Shown here: piece after piece, positions 27,518 to 37,235 of the stretch | Numbering within the stretch: the first letter of the stretch is position 1 | How the letters are laid out: each line of letters begins with the position of its first letter | From: Lachnospiraceae bacterium | GTDB lineage: Bacteria; Bacillota; Clostridia; Lachnospirales; Lachnospiraceae | DNA length: 64,000 nt | Reading direction: 5' to 3' | Assembly (NCBI GenBank): GCA_009774395.1 | Contig: VSNQ01000007.1 | Location: 1 to 64,000 of the forward strand | Translations under genes and position numbers: made by a program | The notes under the pieces: generated by a model | The model's input: only the letters and a program-made list of their open reading frames with translations | What the model was told of the DNA's origin: nothing | Databases searched by the model: none

Positions 27518-29254
27518 ATGAGAAAAAAACTATCCACCTATATTTGGGAATACAAATGGGCTTATCTTTTTGCCATTGTATCACTGATTATCAGTGTTTC
27601 ACTGGATATGCTTGCGCCTATGCTCACAATGCACATTATTGATGATGTAATTCTGGGCGGTGAGCTTGCGATTTTGCCTTATTTATTGGGAGGCATTTTA
27701 GTTGTCGGTGTCGGCAGATGTATTTTTCAATATGCAAAAGAATACACCTTCGATCGCATCGGTTCCTCGGTTGCCTCCGATATGCGCAAAAACCTGTTCG
27801 ATCATATTCAGAGTTTAAGCTGCAATTACTTTGACAAAACCAATACAGGTGAGCTAATGGCGCGTGTTAAAGACGATATTGACCGCATCTGGAACACGCT
27901 TTCCTATGTAAGTATGCTGATTATCGAAGTAATCTTTCATACCTGCGTCGTTTTGTTCTGTATGTACCGGCTTCATGCACCGCTTGCCGTAATCCCAACA
28001 ATTGCGATGATTTTATCTGCACTGGTGGCTGTGGGAATGGAAAAGCATCTTGGTGCAATCTATGAGGATATCAGTGAAGAAAACGCCGCACTCAACACCG
28101 TTGCCGAGGAAAATCTTGCAGGTGTGCGCACCGTAAAGGCATTTGCACGGGAAAAATTTGAAATCAATAAATTTTTATCGCACAACAAGCGCTATTATGA
28201 ACTTAATATGCGTCAGTCAAAAGTATTTGTGCGCTACTATCCATATTTGCAGATTATTACAAAGCTATTGCCAATGCTAATCCTTTTGCTGGGCGGCAGG
28301 CTTGTAATTGAAGGGACTATTACATTGGGCGTACTTGGCGCGTTTCTTGAATATTCCAACAATATTGTTTGGCCTATGGAAATGCTTGGGTGGCTGTCCA
28401 ACGATTTTTCTGCGGGAATTGCTTCCAATAAAAAGCTTACAGGCATTTACGCGCAACAACCAGAAATTACAGAGCCCGAAAATCCTGTCGTTTTAGAATC
28501 GGTTCAAGGAAAAATTGAGTTTTCGCATGTATCTTTTCACAAGGAAGACCAGCACGAAATCCTTCACGATATTTCCTTTGTAGCGGAAGCTGGCTCTACC
28601 ATCGGCATTATGGGTGCGACTGGTGCAGGAAAAACTTCGGTTATCCAGCTATTGCAACGGTTGTATGACGCTACGGACGGCACAATTTACTTAGACGGAA
28701 CAGACATTACCAAGTTATCGTTAGAGCAGCTCCGCGGTAGTATCTCGCTGGTAATGCAGGATGTATTTTTATTTTCTGATACGATTAATGAAAATGTAAA
28801 ACTAGGCAAAAAATCTCTAATTGACGACGCGATTGTGCGCAAAGCTTCACGCGACGCACAGGCAAGCAGCTTTATTGAACGGATGCAAGATGAGTATGAA
28901 ACGGTTATCGGTGAACGTGGCGTCGGTTTATCCGGTGGTCAAAAACAGCGCATCAGCATTGCACGTGCCTTTGCAAAAAGAACTCCCGTTCTGGTAATGG
29001 ATGATTCTACCTCCGCGCTCGATATGGAAACAGAACATGAAATCCAAAAAACATTAAAGGAACTTCCCAATACGACAAAGCTGATTATCGCACACCGTAT
29101 CAGTGCCGTACGTCATGCAGACGAAATTATCGTGCTGGAAAATGGCTCTATCGCAGAACGCGGCACACACGAAGAACTGCTGCAGCGCAAGGGATTATAC
29201 TATACCACCTATGTTTCTCAATATGGCAATCACGAAGAATTGTTAAGAGCATAA
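27518..29254 (+). CDS. ABC exporter half-transporter, degenerate-site subunit
   Basis: A 578-residue multidrug-type ABC exporter: six transmembrane helices in residues 1-310, then an ATPase domain. Walker A is GATGAGKTS, the signature LSGGQKQR and Walker B VLVMDDSTSALD, in which the catalytic Glu is Asp. That substitution is typical of the degenerate site of heterodimeric exporters (TM287/288, BmrCD, LmrCD type). The second subunit gene follows after 67 bases on the same strand. AGGAGG lies ten bases before the ATG. The substrate is unknown; drugs, lipids or peptides are possible. Confidence 0.93.
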   Translation: MRKKLSTYIWEYKWAYLFAIVSLIISVSLDMLAPMLTMHIIDDVILGGELAILPYLLGGILVVGVGRCIFQYAKEYTFDRIGSSVASDMRKNLFDHIQSLSCNYFDKTNTGELMARVKDDIDRIWNTLSYVSMLIIEVIFHTCVVLFCMYRLHAPLAVIPTIAMILSALVAVGMEKHLGAIYEDISEENAALNTVAEENLAGVRTVKAFAREKFEINKFLSHNKRYYELNMRQSKVFVRYYPYLQIITKLLPMLILLLGGRLVIEGTITLGVLGAFLEYSNNIVWPMEMLGWLSNDFSAGIASNKKLTGIYAQQPEITEPENPVVLESVQGKIEFSHVSFHKEDQHEILHDISFVAEAGSTIGIMGATGAGKTSVIQLLQRLYDATDGTIYLDGTDITKLSLEQLRGSISLVMQDVFLFSDTINENVKLGKKSLIDDAIVRKASRDAQASSFIERMQDEYETVIGERGVGLSGGQKQRISIARAFAKRTPVLVMDDSTSALDMETEHEIQKTLKELPNTTKLIIAHRISAVRHADEIIVLENGSIAERGTHEELLQRKGLYYTTYVSQYGNHEELLRA

Positions 29255-29321
29255 TTTTCACTATGGATAGATAACGTTCACCTTGATTTATATATAGAAT
29301 AGAAAGGAATGATTAAATTTT

Positions 29322-31100
29322 ATGGCTTTTAATTCATATAAGCAGGACGAAACAATCCGTGATGTCAGCAAAATACAGACATTGGGACGATTGTTTGCGT
29401 ATTTGCTGAAACATAAACTTCCAGTATTTGCAGTATTGCTGATTATGGCTTACTGTGTTGCAGTTAGTTTAATTAACCCTCTAATTATTGAATCAGCGAT
29501 CGATAATTATATCTCTGTAGGAGATTATACTGGATTGTATCGTCTGGCAGGAATTGCGCTGTTTCTAAATGCAATTTTAATTATATTAGTGAAGGCACGT
29601 ATGTATATTATGGCAAAGGTCTGTAATAAGGTACTTGTGGAGATACGACAGCAGCTTTATATGCATATCCAAACACTGGATTTTCAATTTTTTGACAGCC
29701 GTCCGACCGGAAAAATTCTCGCCCGCATTATCGGTGATATTAATTCCTTAAAAGATGTGCTTTCCAACAGCGTTACAACATTAATCCCTGATTTTATCAC
29801 AATCTGCGCGGTTGTGGGCATTATGTTTGTGAAAAATGCCAAGCTTGCTTTCGCAGCGCTTATCAGTATCCCGCTTATGTTTGTCGGCGTATGGTTTATA
29901 CAGGTGCGCTCGCATAAACGCTGGCAGATTTTCCGGAAAAAATCTTCAAATCTCAATGCTTTTGTGCACGAAGATTTATCGGGTATCCGTATTATTCAAA
30001 GCTTTCATGCTGAAAAAGAAACACGGGAAACCTTTCACACGCTGGTAACGGAACACCGTTCTTCCTTTATGGACGCCGTATTATATGCCGACGCATTCGG
30101 CTCTGTTGTAGATTTTTGCTGGGGGTTAGGAAATGTATCCCTATGGTATACTGGTATTATGATTCTCGGCGTTGACACGGTTTCTGTTGGTACGCTAATC
30201 GCCTTTGGAACCTATATTTCCATGTTTTGGCAGCCGATTATGAACCTTAGTAATTTTTACAATCAACTCATAACCAATATTTCTGGTGCAGAGCGTATTT
30301 TTGAGATTCTGGATACAAAACCAGATATTAAAGACGCTGAAAACGTAGTGGAAATGCCAGAAATTGCTGGCACCGTAGATTTTCAGAATGTCGGTTTCTC
30401 CTATGATGAAAATACAAAGGTTCTTGACAACGTCAGTTTCCATATCCGTCAAGGAGAAACCATTGCGCTTGTCGGCCCGACTGGTGCTGGAAAAACGACA
30501 ATTGTCAACCTTATTAGCCGTTTTTATGATATTCAGGAGGGAACGATATGCATTGACGGACATGATATTAAATCCGTAAGCATTGAAAGCCTGCGCCAGC
30601 AGATGGGAATTATGACACAGGATAATTTCCTCTTTACTGGAACTATCCGCGAAAATATTGCATATGGCAAGTTAGACGCAACAGACGAAGAAATTATTGC
30701 TGCCGCCAAGGCAGTTCATGCACACGACTTTATTATGAAACTTCCCGATGGATACAACACCCGTTTAGAGGAACGCGGCGGCGGTTTATCCGTTGGTCAG
30801 AAACAGCTTCTCGCCTTTGCACGCACAATGGTCAGCGCACCAAAAATCCTAATTCTCGATGAAGCAACTTCCAGTATCGACACGAAAACGGAACTTTTGG
30901 TACAGGAAGGCATTGAAGCGCTGCTCAAAGGCAGAACCTCCTTCGTTATCGCACACCGTCTTTCCACGATTCAAAAGGCAGACCGGATTTTTGTAATTGA
31001 CAACGGCGGCATTGTCGAACAAGGCAGCGCCAAAGAATTAATGGCGAAAAAAGGAGCATATTACAAACTGTATACTGCACAGCTTCAAGATGTAATATAA
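29322..31100 (+). CDS. ABC exporter half-transporter, catalytic subunit
   Basis: A 592-residue ABC exporter subunit with six transmembrane helices and a C-terminal ATPase. Walker A is GPTGAGKTT, Walker B ILILDEATSSIDT with the catalytic Glu, the H-loop is in IAHRLST, and the signature is LSVGQ, a variant. Its LSVGQ would face the Asp-containing Walker B of the partner (degenerate site), while its own Glu site faces the partner's canonical LSGGQ. So the two chains fit together as one asymmetric heterodimer. AGAAAGGAATG precedes the start. A repeat acting as terminator follows the stop. Confidence 0.93.
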   Translation: MAFNSYKQDETIRDVSKIQTLGRLFAYLLKHKLPVFAVLLIMAYCVAVSLINPLIIESAIDNYISVGDYTGLYRLAGIALFLNAILIILVKARMYIMAKVCNKVLVEIRQQLYMHIQTLDFQFFDSRPTGKILARIIGDINSLKDVLSNSVTTLIPDFITICAVVGIMFVKNAKLAFAALISIPLMFVGVWFIQVRSHKRWQIFRKKSSNLNAFVHEDLSGIRIIQSFHAEKETRETFHTLVTEHRSSFMDAVLYADAFGSVVDFCWGLGNVSLWYTGIMILGVDTVSVGTLIAFGTYISMFWQPIMNLSNFYNQLITNISGAERIFEILDTKPDIKDAENVVEMPEIAGTVDFQNVGFSYDENTKVLDNVSFHIRQGETIALVGPTGAGKTTIVNLISRFYDIQEGTICIDGHDIKSVSIESLRQQMGIMTQDNFLFTGTIRENIAYGKLDATDEEIIAAAKAVHAHDFIMKLPDGYNTRLEERGGGLSVGQKQLLAFARTMVSAPKILILDEATSSIDTKTELLVQEGIEALLKGRTSFVIAHRLSTIQKADRIFVIDNGGIVEQGSAKELMAKKGAYYKLYTAQLQDVI

Positions 31101-31116
31101 TATATAATTACAATTG

Positions 31117-31212
31117 GGGCTGTCGCATTAAGGGAAACATATACAAGATATTGTAATGCCGTACCGCATTTTATACCATATTTTGTATAATCAAAACTTA
31201 TTGCGACAGCCC
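31117..31212. repeat. Palindromic repeat, GGCTGTCGCAATAAG family, copy 1
   Basis: GGGGCTGTCGCATTAAG at the left pairs with CTTATTGCGACAGCCC at the right. The element spans the whole space between the ABC exporter and the CoA-transferase stop codons, which converge here, so it probably doubles as a bidirectional terminator. A related element with the inner ATACAAGATATT and TTTTGTATAATCAA words lies at 54796-54893. Confidence 0.65.
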
Positions 31213-32552
31213 TATCTTTTATTCGACCGCCGCCAGATTTTGCGCTTCTGTGCCTCTTTTATCAACATATCGCGAAAATCTGGATGCGCAATTGATATCA
31301 ACCCCTCTGCCCGCTCCCATGTCGAGCGCCCCTCCAAGTTAATTGCGCCGTACTCCGTAACAAGGAAATAAACCTGGCTTCTTGGCGAGGTTATAATATC
31401 GCCATCAAACTGTGGTCGAATGCGCGAATGATAGACGCCCTCCTTATCTTTATATACAGAACTCATACAGATAAATGCTTTTCCGCCTCGGGAAGCTGAT
31501 GCGCCGATTAAAAAATCAAGCTGCCCGCCTGTTCCGCTAATCTGCCTAGAACCAGAACTCTCTGCCGCAACCTGCCCATATAAATCCACAGAAACACAGC
31601 TATTAATAGATACCATATTGTCAATCTGCGCAATAACACTTGGACGATTTACATATTCTAAAGGATATGCTGCAATCCCGTGATTGTCGTCCACCCATTC
31701 ATAAAGTGCACGCGAACCAATGGCACAGCCAAACACACCCTTCCCCTTGTCAATGTTCTTCCTGCGGTTTGTAAGCTTGCCTGCTTTATACATACTTAAA
31801 TACGCGTCAGAACAAAGCTCCGTATGCATCCCTAAATCTTTTATATCCGATTCTGCAATTAACTCACCCAATGCGTTTGGCATACTGCCGATTCCCAACT
31901 GGAGCGTTGCCCCATCTACCAAATACGGCAAAATATTTTTGGCAATTTTTCTGTCGGTATCGGTGGGAGCAGTTGCTTTTGTATTGGAAAATGGCGTATG
32001 TTCTCCCTCGACAATATAATCCACATCCGAAACATGAATACATTCATCATATCCTCCATGTACCTTTGGAAGATATTTATTTACTTCGACAATAACAATA
32101 TCCGCCATGCGTGTAATCGGCGCCGCAACACCAGTATTTACCGAAAAATTAAAATATCCATGCTTATCCATAGGCGACACGCTTACCATAACCACATTGA
32201 CTTTTAAGAAAAACTGATAATATGCGGCATTATTTTGAAATACCATAGGAATATAATAACAAAGCCCTTTATCACACAGTTTCCGCTCATAGGAAGAACA
32301 ATGCCAGCTATGATAAACAAAATGTTCCTGACTTTCATCGCATTCCACGGTTTCAATCGGACCTGCAATAAGATTTCCACGTATTTTCACATCGTAAAGT
32401 TCATCGCGCCGCCGTGACAGCGCTCTGTCCAAAAGCACGGGCTTTCCCAGACAGCTTGTATAATCAACCCAATCGCCGCTCTTTACCACTCCGACCGCTT
32501 CCTCTGGTGTGACAAGCTTTGCACGGTATTGTGTCAGAAAATTTTGCAGCAT
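31212..32552 (-). CDS. Acetyl-CoA hydrolase/transferase-family CoA-transferase
   Basis: A 446-residue enzyme of the family that includes butyryl-CoA:acetate CoA-transferase and 4-hydroxybutyrate CoA-transferase. It transfers CoA between short-chain acids and acetate in fermentation. Visible family segments: GDWVDY, SPMDKHGYFNF, LQLGIGSMPNALG, GMHTEL (the likely catalytic Glu), NSCVSVDLYGQVAAESSG, SGTGGQLDFLIGA and ISIAHPDFRD near the end. The ending KIWRRSNK resembles butyrate-producer enzymes, but the exact substrate cannot be set from sequence alone. I chose the ATG at 32552, ten bases after GGAG, over a GTG three codons upstream. It is a single gene between repeats and the serine hydrolase. 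Confidence 0.85.
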   Translation of the reverse strand: MLQNFLTQYRAKLVTPEEAVGVVKSGDWVDYTSCLGKPVLLDRALSRRRDELYDVKIRGNLIAGPIETVECDESQEHFVYHSWHCSSYERKLCDKGLCYYIPMVFQNNAAYYQFFLKVNVVMVSVSPMDKHGYFNFSVNTGVAAPITRMADIVIVEVNKYLPKVHGGYDECIHVSDVDYIVEGEHTPFSNTKATAPTDTDRKIAKNILPYLVDGATLQLGIGSMPNALGELIAESDIKDLGMHTELCSDAYLSMYKAGKLTNRRKNIDKGKGVFGCAIGSRALYEWVDDNHGIAAYPLEYVNRPSVIAQIDNMVSINSCVSVDLYGQVAAESSGSRQISGTGGQLDFLIGASASRGGKAFICMSSVYKDKEGVYHSRIRPQFDGDIITSPRSQVYFLVTEYGAINLEGRSTWERAEGLISIAHPDFRDMLIKEAQKRKIWRRSNKR

Positions 32553-32583
32553 AGTGTTCACACTCCACTTGATAAAAAATTAT

Positions 32584-33771
32584 TTACTCCAACGCAGCCG
32601 CCAGCACATTCCGCAGTTTTCTAGTAAGAGAAAATGTCCCTGCATCACGTAACTGCACCATCATTAGAAATACGAGATCCTCCTGTGGTATATTGGCAAA
32701 GTATGGTCCTAACCAGCCATCCCAACCATATTCCCCCATAAATCCATTATAAACTGCCAAAGACGGATCCGTCAAAACCCGCATTAAATTTCCATATGTA
32801 TAACCGGCTAGGCTTTCCCAAGTCTGCATCGGCGCCTGCTGTGAGGGCAGCAAATGCCCGTTTGTCATAAATGCCACGGTTGCAGGCGACAGTATCCGCT
32901 TCCCACAGTAGCTTCCCTTATTGAGCAGCATCTGCGCAAAATGCTTGTAATCCTCTATCGTAGACACCAGTCCTGCGCCGCCCGATTCATAACAGATTTC
33001 TACATCCATATGATTGCAGATACCTAAATGATTTCCATTGTACTGCGTCAACCCATCAGCAGTTTTTTCATAAACCGTTGTTAATCTATCTCTTTTCTCT
33101 TTTGGTACAGCAAAACCGGTGTCATTCATTCCCAATGGTTCAAAAAATTCCTTTTCCAAAAACGTACCAAACCGCAATCCACTTGCCGCTTCAACCACTG
33201 CTCCCAGCACATCTGCACAGGTACTGTACCGCCACTGTGTCCCCGGCTGGAATGCAAGTCTTCCCTCTCCCAGTTTAGAAGCCACTTCCAATGTTGTCAT
33301 TGGATTCTGTGAATACATTCTTTTATCCAATTCCTCAAATACTTTTGCTGCGTCATGGCTTGCCGGATCGGGATCGCAGTTATAGGCAAGCCCTGCTGTC
33401 ATAGACAGACAATCCTTGATTGTAATACAACGTTCGGCTGGAACTCCCCCATTTTCTGACACAACTGTCATTTTCTCAAAGCTGGGAATATATTTCCCAA
33501 TCGGATCAAGCAAATCGATGATACCGCGCTCTATCAACAGCATTACTGCGGCAGACGTTACCGGTTTTGTCATAGAATACAGCCGAAACAGGCTATCCCG
33601 CTGTATTTTCCTCCCCGTTGCAATATCCGCAAATCCCTCTTGCGCATAATAAATCTCCTCACCATAATGTAATACACATACATTTCCTCCGGCAATCTCC
33701 TTTTGCTCAACATATTCACGCAAAATTGCCCCCATCCGATCAAGTTTCCGCACATCCATTGTCTTTCCCAT
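32584..33771 (-). CDS. Serine hydrolase, class C beta-lactamase family
   Basis: A 395-residue serine hydrolase with the penicillin-binding fold. The catalytic SxxK is in RLYSMTKPVTS (about residues 66-69), and the second motif is YST where YxN is usual. A C-terminal HxG-like strand is not obvious. There is no signal peptide, so it may be cytoplasmic. Family members act as esterases, D-aminopeptidases or beta-lactamases; resistance cannot be concluded. Its stop lies 31 bases before the CoA-transferase start, and it starts 39 bases after the histidine kinase gene, so the three may be co-transcribed. Confidence 0.85.
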   Translation of the reverse strand: MGKTMDVRKLDRMGAILREYVEQKEIAGGNVCVLHYGEEIYYAQEGFADIATGRKIQRDSLFRLYSMTKPVTSAAVMLLIERGIIDLLDPIGKYIPSFEKMTVVSENGGVPAERCITIKDCLSMTAGLAYNCDPDPASHDAAKVFEELDKRMYSQNPMTTLEVASKLGEGRLAFQPGTQWRYSTCADVLGAVVEAASGLRFGTFLEKEFFEPLGMNDTGFAVPKEKRDRLTTVYEKTADGLTQYNGNHLGICNHMDVEICYESGGAGLVSTIEDYKHFAQMLLNKGSYCGKRILSPATVAFMTNGHLLPSQQAPMQTWESLAGYTYGNLMRVLTDPSLAVYNGFMGEYGWDGWLGPYFANIPQEDLVFLMMVQLRDAGTFSLTRKLRNVLAAALE

Positions 33772-33810
33772 TTTCCTAATCCTTTCCTAAAACGTATTTT
33801 GAGTAAAATT

Positions 33811-35592
33811 TTATGTATATAAAAAATGATACATTTTTTGAAACAATTCATCGACATCAATCGGCTTCGCAATATGTGCATTCATGCCTGACTGAAACGC
33901 TTTCTCCACATCTTGTGCAAACGCATTCGCTGTCATCGCAATAATCGGTATGCTGACAGAATCCTCCCTAGACATACTACGAATGGTCTTTGCCGCACTG
34001 TATCCATCCATGCCGGGCAGTTGGATATCCATTAACACCAAGTCAAAATAATCCTCTTGAGAACGGCTGATAATATCAATTGCCTCTTCAGCATCCCATG
34101 CACATACCACATGCGCCTTTGTGCGCTCCAATATTGCCTGAATAATTTCCATATTAATCTCATTATCTTCCACCACAAGAAGATTTTTGCCGGAAGCATT
34201 CAGCACAGTACTGCCATCCTGTTCTTTTGTCAATGTTTTTTCTACGTTTTTGTCTTTTTTCAGACGAATATGAACAAAAAACCGTGTTCCTTCTCCCACC
34301 TTACTTTCTATCCGCATATTCGCACCCATTGCATCAATAATGCTTTTTGTAATACTCATTCCTATACCGCTACCCTCTGTTTTTTTGACATATTGGGCAT
34401 TATCACGTGTAAACGGCTGAAAAATCAAATTATCCGCAAATTCCTGCGACATCCCCACACCATTATCCTCAATGAAAAAATCAAATGCAGCGTAGTCCTC
34501 CGATTCTTCCTGCATTTGTGTAACATGAACCTTGACGTGTCCAAACGCCTCGGTATATTTAATACTATTGCTAATAATATTCATCAACACCTGCCGCAGC
34601 CGCACGGCATCACCGATTAAATTCCGATCCCCAATCTCACAAGATACATGAAAATCCACTTTCTTATTGCGCGCAGTCTGGGTTAACACAAGCTGCACAT
34701 CCTCCACTAACTCCTCTAAATCAAATTGAATCTCCTTTAACTTTAATTCCCTTGACTCTATTTCAGACATATCAAGAACATTATTCAGCAAATTTAAAAG
34801 CTGTGTTGAGGAAACTTTAATTTTAGAAAGACATTCCTGCACTTTTTCCTTATTGTCAATATGATATCCCGCAATATCCGTCATACCTACAATGGCGTTC
34901 ATTGGTGTTCGGATATCATGTGACATATTTGCAAGAAAATGTGTTTTCGCCTCATTTGCTCTCTGCGCATTCACCTTTTCCTGCTCAAGCTCTATCAGTG
35001 CCTTCTCAATACTCTCTTTTTGCCGTTTCTCTATGCTGCTCTGATATTTTAAAATTATCCCCACCGCAAAAGTAACCACTAAAATTGCAATTAAATTATC
35101 GTTGTAATAATAAAACTGATCATCTGTATATTCAAACAAATGCTGGTTATAATATCCATATGCTAAAGTTGCGATATTCACCAGTACAGCAAGCGGCATC
35201 ATCACTGCAAAATAAATTCCATCCAGCATCATAAAAATACATATCATGCCATACGCTAACCAGACTGGCATTCCTGACTGAATCCCGCCGCCCTCCGCAA
35301 ACAAAAACATATAGGGGCAGGCAATAAATGTAATGGGTGCAATAATGAGTACCGTAAAAATCGGCAGTCTATTACGGAAACGGTTTCCCAAAACTGCCAT
35401 AATACTTAAATAGATAATTAACAATGCTATTACTATCAGACCATCATTTTCGTAGCCCATAACTGCTTCTATCAAAAGAATGCCTATTAACGCCACGATT
35501 TCTGTTATCAACGCTACATTATATCGTAAGCGCTGCGGTTCTGACTGACTAAAATATTCCTGAATTATTTTTTTCCATTGCTCACGCATCAT
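33811..35592 (-). CDS. Hybrid sensor histidine kinase with receiver domain
   Basis: A 593-residue signalling protein. About six hydrophobic helices in residues 20-190 form a membrane sensor without a large external loop. A coiled coil leads to the HisKA domain (HFLANMSHDIRTPMN, phospho-His), then an ATPase domain (NIISNSIKYTE, DNGVGMS, GSGIGMSI) and a C-terminal receiver (VVEDNEIN and phospho-Asp in LVLMDIQLPGMDG). There is no DNA-binding output, so it must pass phosphate to another protein or act by itself. Two start codons lie in tandem after GGTGAGG. It heads a probable unit with the serine hydrolase. The signal is unknown. Confidence 0.92.
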   Translation of the reverse strand: MMREQWKKIIQEYFSQSEPQRLRYNVALITEIVALIGILLIEAVMGYENDGLIVIALLIIYLSIMAVLGNRFRNRLPIFTVLIIAPITFIACPYMFLFAEGGGIQSGMPVWLAYGMICIFMMLDGIYFAVMMPLAVLVNIATLAYGYYNQHLFEYTDDQFYYYNDNLIAILVVTFAVGIILKYQSSIEKRQKESIEKALIELEQEKVNAQRANEAKTHFLANMSHDIRTPMNAIVGMTDIAGYHIDNKEKVQECLSKIKVSSTQLLNLLNNVLDMSEIESRELKLKEIQFDLEELVEDVQLVLTQTARNKKVDFHVSCEIGDRNLIGDAVRLRQVLMNIISNSIKYTEAFGHVKVHVTQMQEESEDYAAFDFFIEDNGVGMSQEFADNLIFQPFTRDNAQYVKKTEGSGIGMSITKSIIDAMGANMRIESKVGEGTRFFVHIRLKKDKNVEKTLTKEQDGSTVLNASGKNLLVVEDNEINMEIIQAILERTKAHVVCAWDAEEAIDIISRSQEDYFDLVLMDIQLPGMDGYSAAKTIRSMSREDSVSIPIIAMTANAFAQDVEKAFQSGMNAHIAKPIDVDELFQKMYHFLYT

Positions 35593-35619
35593 AACCTCAC
35601 CTTTTCTCTGTATTTTGTC

Positions 35620-35782
35620 TAAGGAACTGTCAATAAATAACGCATCAATTTGACTTGTCTAAATGCCCATCTGCAGCATCCGATAATCTTGACGCAGCCC
35701 GCTGCGCCTGCGATTATCTTCTTTGCAGCGCAACATTTATACAGCGTCAAATTAACAAGTTATTTATTTACAATTCCTAATA
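35620..35782. repeat. Palindromic repeat, TAAGGAACTGTCA family, copy 2
   Basis: TAAGGAACTGTCAATAAATAA at the left is mirrored by TTATTTATTTACAATTCCTA at the right, with an inner TTTGAC/GTCAAATTAAC stem. The right end runs into the PF06541 gene: its last codons (Arg-Asn-Cys-Lys-stop) are read from the repeat. Related elements are at 26875-27181 and 56151-56350. Confidence 0.65.
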
Positions 35783-36609
35783 AATTCCTGGAAATTATCA
35801 AACGCTTGTTTGTGCATTTTGGAAGTTGCACATGGATTACGTCTTAGCAAGGAACGTATACCTGTATATTCCTTCCGTTTCCTCTTGTTCTCAAGCTTTT
35901 CCTGAAATCGCTCTCTGGAACTGGCACCAATCCTGCCATACATTTCTTTTCCTGTTCCGATAGCCGAATTGATTTTCCTTAATCCTGCTTCCGATTTTTC
36001 TTTAATACTGCTGCCATAAAAAGCGGAAAGTACCTCAAAGTGCTTCTGAATATGGCGAAATTCTGCGCTGTTTTGCTCCAGGCTGAGCAAAATTTCCTTT
36101 AAGTTCAGTGCCTCACGCACGCTTGCCGACATATCCACAGATATGTAAACAGTAAGTGCCAGCACAATAAACTCCAAAAGATTGGTGTTCATGCGCAGCA
36201 CACCGCGCTCTATTACACTATGACCATACATTGTTAAAAGTACAGAAAATACACCCCAAGCCAACGATGAAGACGCACAAATATGCCCATTTACATTCAA
36301 AGGTTTATCACTATAATCCCAATACCGCACATGAAAAATACGTTCCATTGCTGCTCCTGTAAGATACTCTAACACGGTCGCACTAAACATTCCTGCAAAA
36401 AAAACGAAAACCGCCTTTGTCCGAAACGGCAGCGTAAACCAAAGCACTACAATTGCACCGGAACCGTATATTGGCAAAAAAGGGCCGTGCATAAATCCTC
36501 TGTTTACCCATTTTCCCTGACATACCGACACATAGCAAGTTTCCCATACCCAGCCCAAAAAGCAGTAAAAATAAAAGAAGAAAAACCAAGTTGAAACTGT
36601 ATAAGCCAC
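35764..36609 (-). CDS. PF06541-type membrane protein (putative ABC permease)
   Basis: A 281-residue protein with about five transmembrane helices in the first 170 residues and a charged cytoplasmic tail rich in Lys, Arg and Glu. The segments FLGWVWETCYVSV, RGFMHGPFLPIYG, EYLTGAAME and WDYSDKPLNVNGHICA match the PF06541 'putative ABC-transporter type IV' family, whose function is not established. It starts two bases after the SRAP stop, so it is the last gene of the thiN-SRAP unit. Its 3' end overlaps a palindromic repeat that supplies the final codons and stop, so the native C-terminus may have been altered. Confidence 0.8.
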   Translation of the reverse strand: MAYTVSTWFFFFYFYCFLGWVWETCYVSVCQGKWVNRGFMHGPFLPIYGSGAIVVLWFTLPFRTKAVFVFFAGMFSATVLEYLTGAAMERIFHVRYWDYSDKPLNVNGHICASSSLAWGVFSVLLTMYGHSVIERGVLRMNTNLLEFIVLALTVYISVDMSASVREALNLKEILLSLEQNSAEFRHIQKHFEVLSAFYGSSIKEKSEAGLRKINSAIGTGKEMYGRIGASSRERFQEKLENKRKRKEYTGIRSLLRRNPCATSKMHKQAFDNFQEFIRNCK

Positions 36610-36611
36610 TG

Positions 36612-37235
36612 TTACACCTCCGTCAGACCGCCTCCTAAGTAGTCCATTAAAGTCTGCTGTACGTATACATCTATTTTACCGTTTTTCTGCTCTGTTTCCA
36701 AGTCCCTTTTTTTCATTAAACACTGTTTTCCTTCTATTTTTTCTAAAAGCAGCTCGTCTGCCGTTTCCACAGTACCAAACCAACGAGCAAATTCTTTCCT
36801 TTTTATAAGAACTGGCATACGAGAATGCACTTCACGCATCTGCTCGTTTGCCTCCACTGTCAATATGGTAAACAGGCTCGCTGCATCCGTATTTTCTACT
36901 GGCAGTCCATTGTGGATTCCCGCAAGATACAATTCCTCCTCCCCATCACCATCATAAAATAAATAACGGTTTCGATCGCCGTCCCACTCGTAAAATCCTT
37001 TTGCCGGAACTACACATCTTCTATTACTATAATCCCGACCAAACAGCGGTTTCTGGCGAACACTCTCCGCCCTTGCATTAATAATGAGATGCTTTTCATT
37101 TCTGCCATAATATCCCCATTTTGCCCTAATTTTGTGGTAAGACGCATTACAAACAATCCAAGCCAAATCGGTCGGCACAATATCGCGTATTCCATTCTTA
37201 CTGGTACTATCCGCTATAAAAAATCTTCCACACAT
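36612..37235 (-). CDS. SRAP domain protein (YedK/HMCES-like)
   Basis: A 207-residue SOS-response-associated protein. After removal of Met1 the catalytic Cys2 (MCGRFF) forms a stable thiazolidine crosslink to abasic sites in single-stranded DNA, protecting them. Other active-site segments are visible: NARAESV, RCVVPAKGFYEW with the catalytic Glu, and HSRMPVLI with the His. The length is normal for bacterial members. Its start overlaps the end of the thiamine pyrophosphokinase gene by 22 bases, and PF06541 follows after two bases. No LexA-type box was identified. Confidence 0.93.
   Translation of the reverse strand: MCGRFFIADSTSKNGIRDIVPTDLAWIVCNASYHKIRAKWGYYGRNEKHLIINARAESVRQKPLFGRDYSNRRCVVPAKGFYEWDGDRNRYLFYDGDGEEELYLAGIHNGLPVENTDAASLFTILTVEANEQMREVHSRMPVLIKRKEFARWFGTVETADELLLEKIEGKQCLMKKRDLETEQKNGKIDVYVQQTLMDYLGGGLTEV

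Noticed and set aside
32584..33771. Beta-lactamase resistance gene
   Set aside because: The fold and SxxK are present, but there is no signal peptide and the second motif is YST; many family members are esterases or peptidases.
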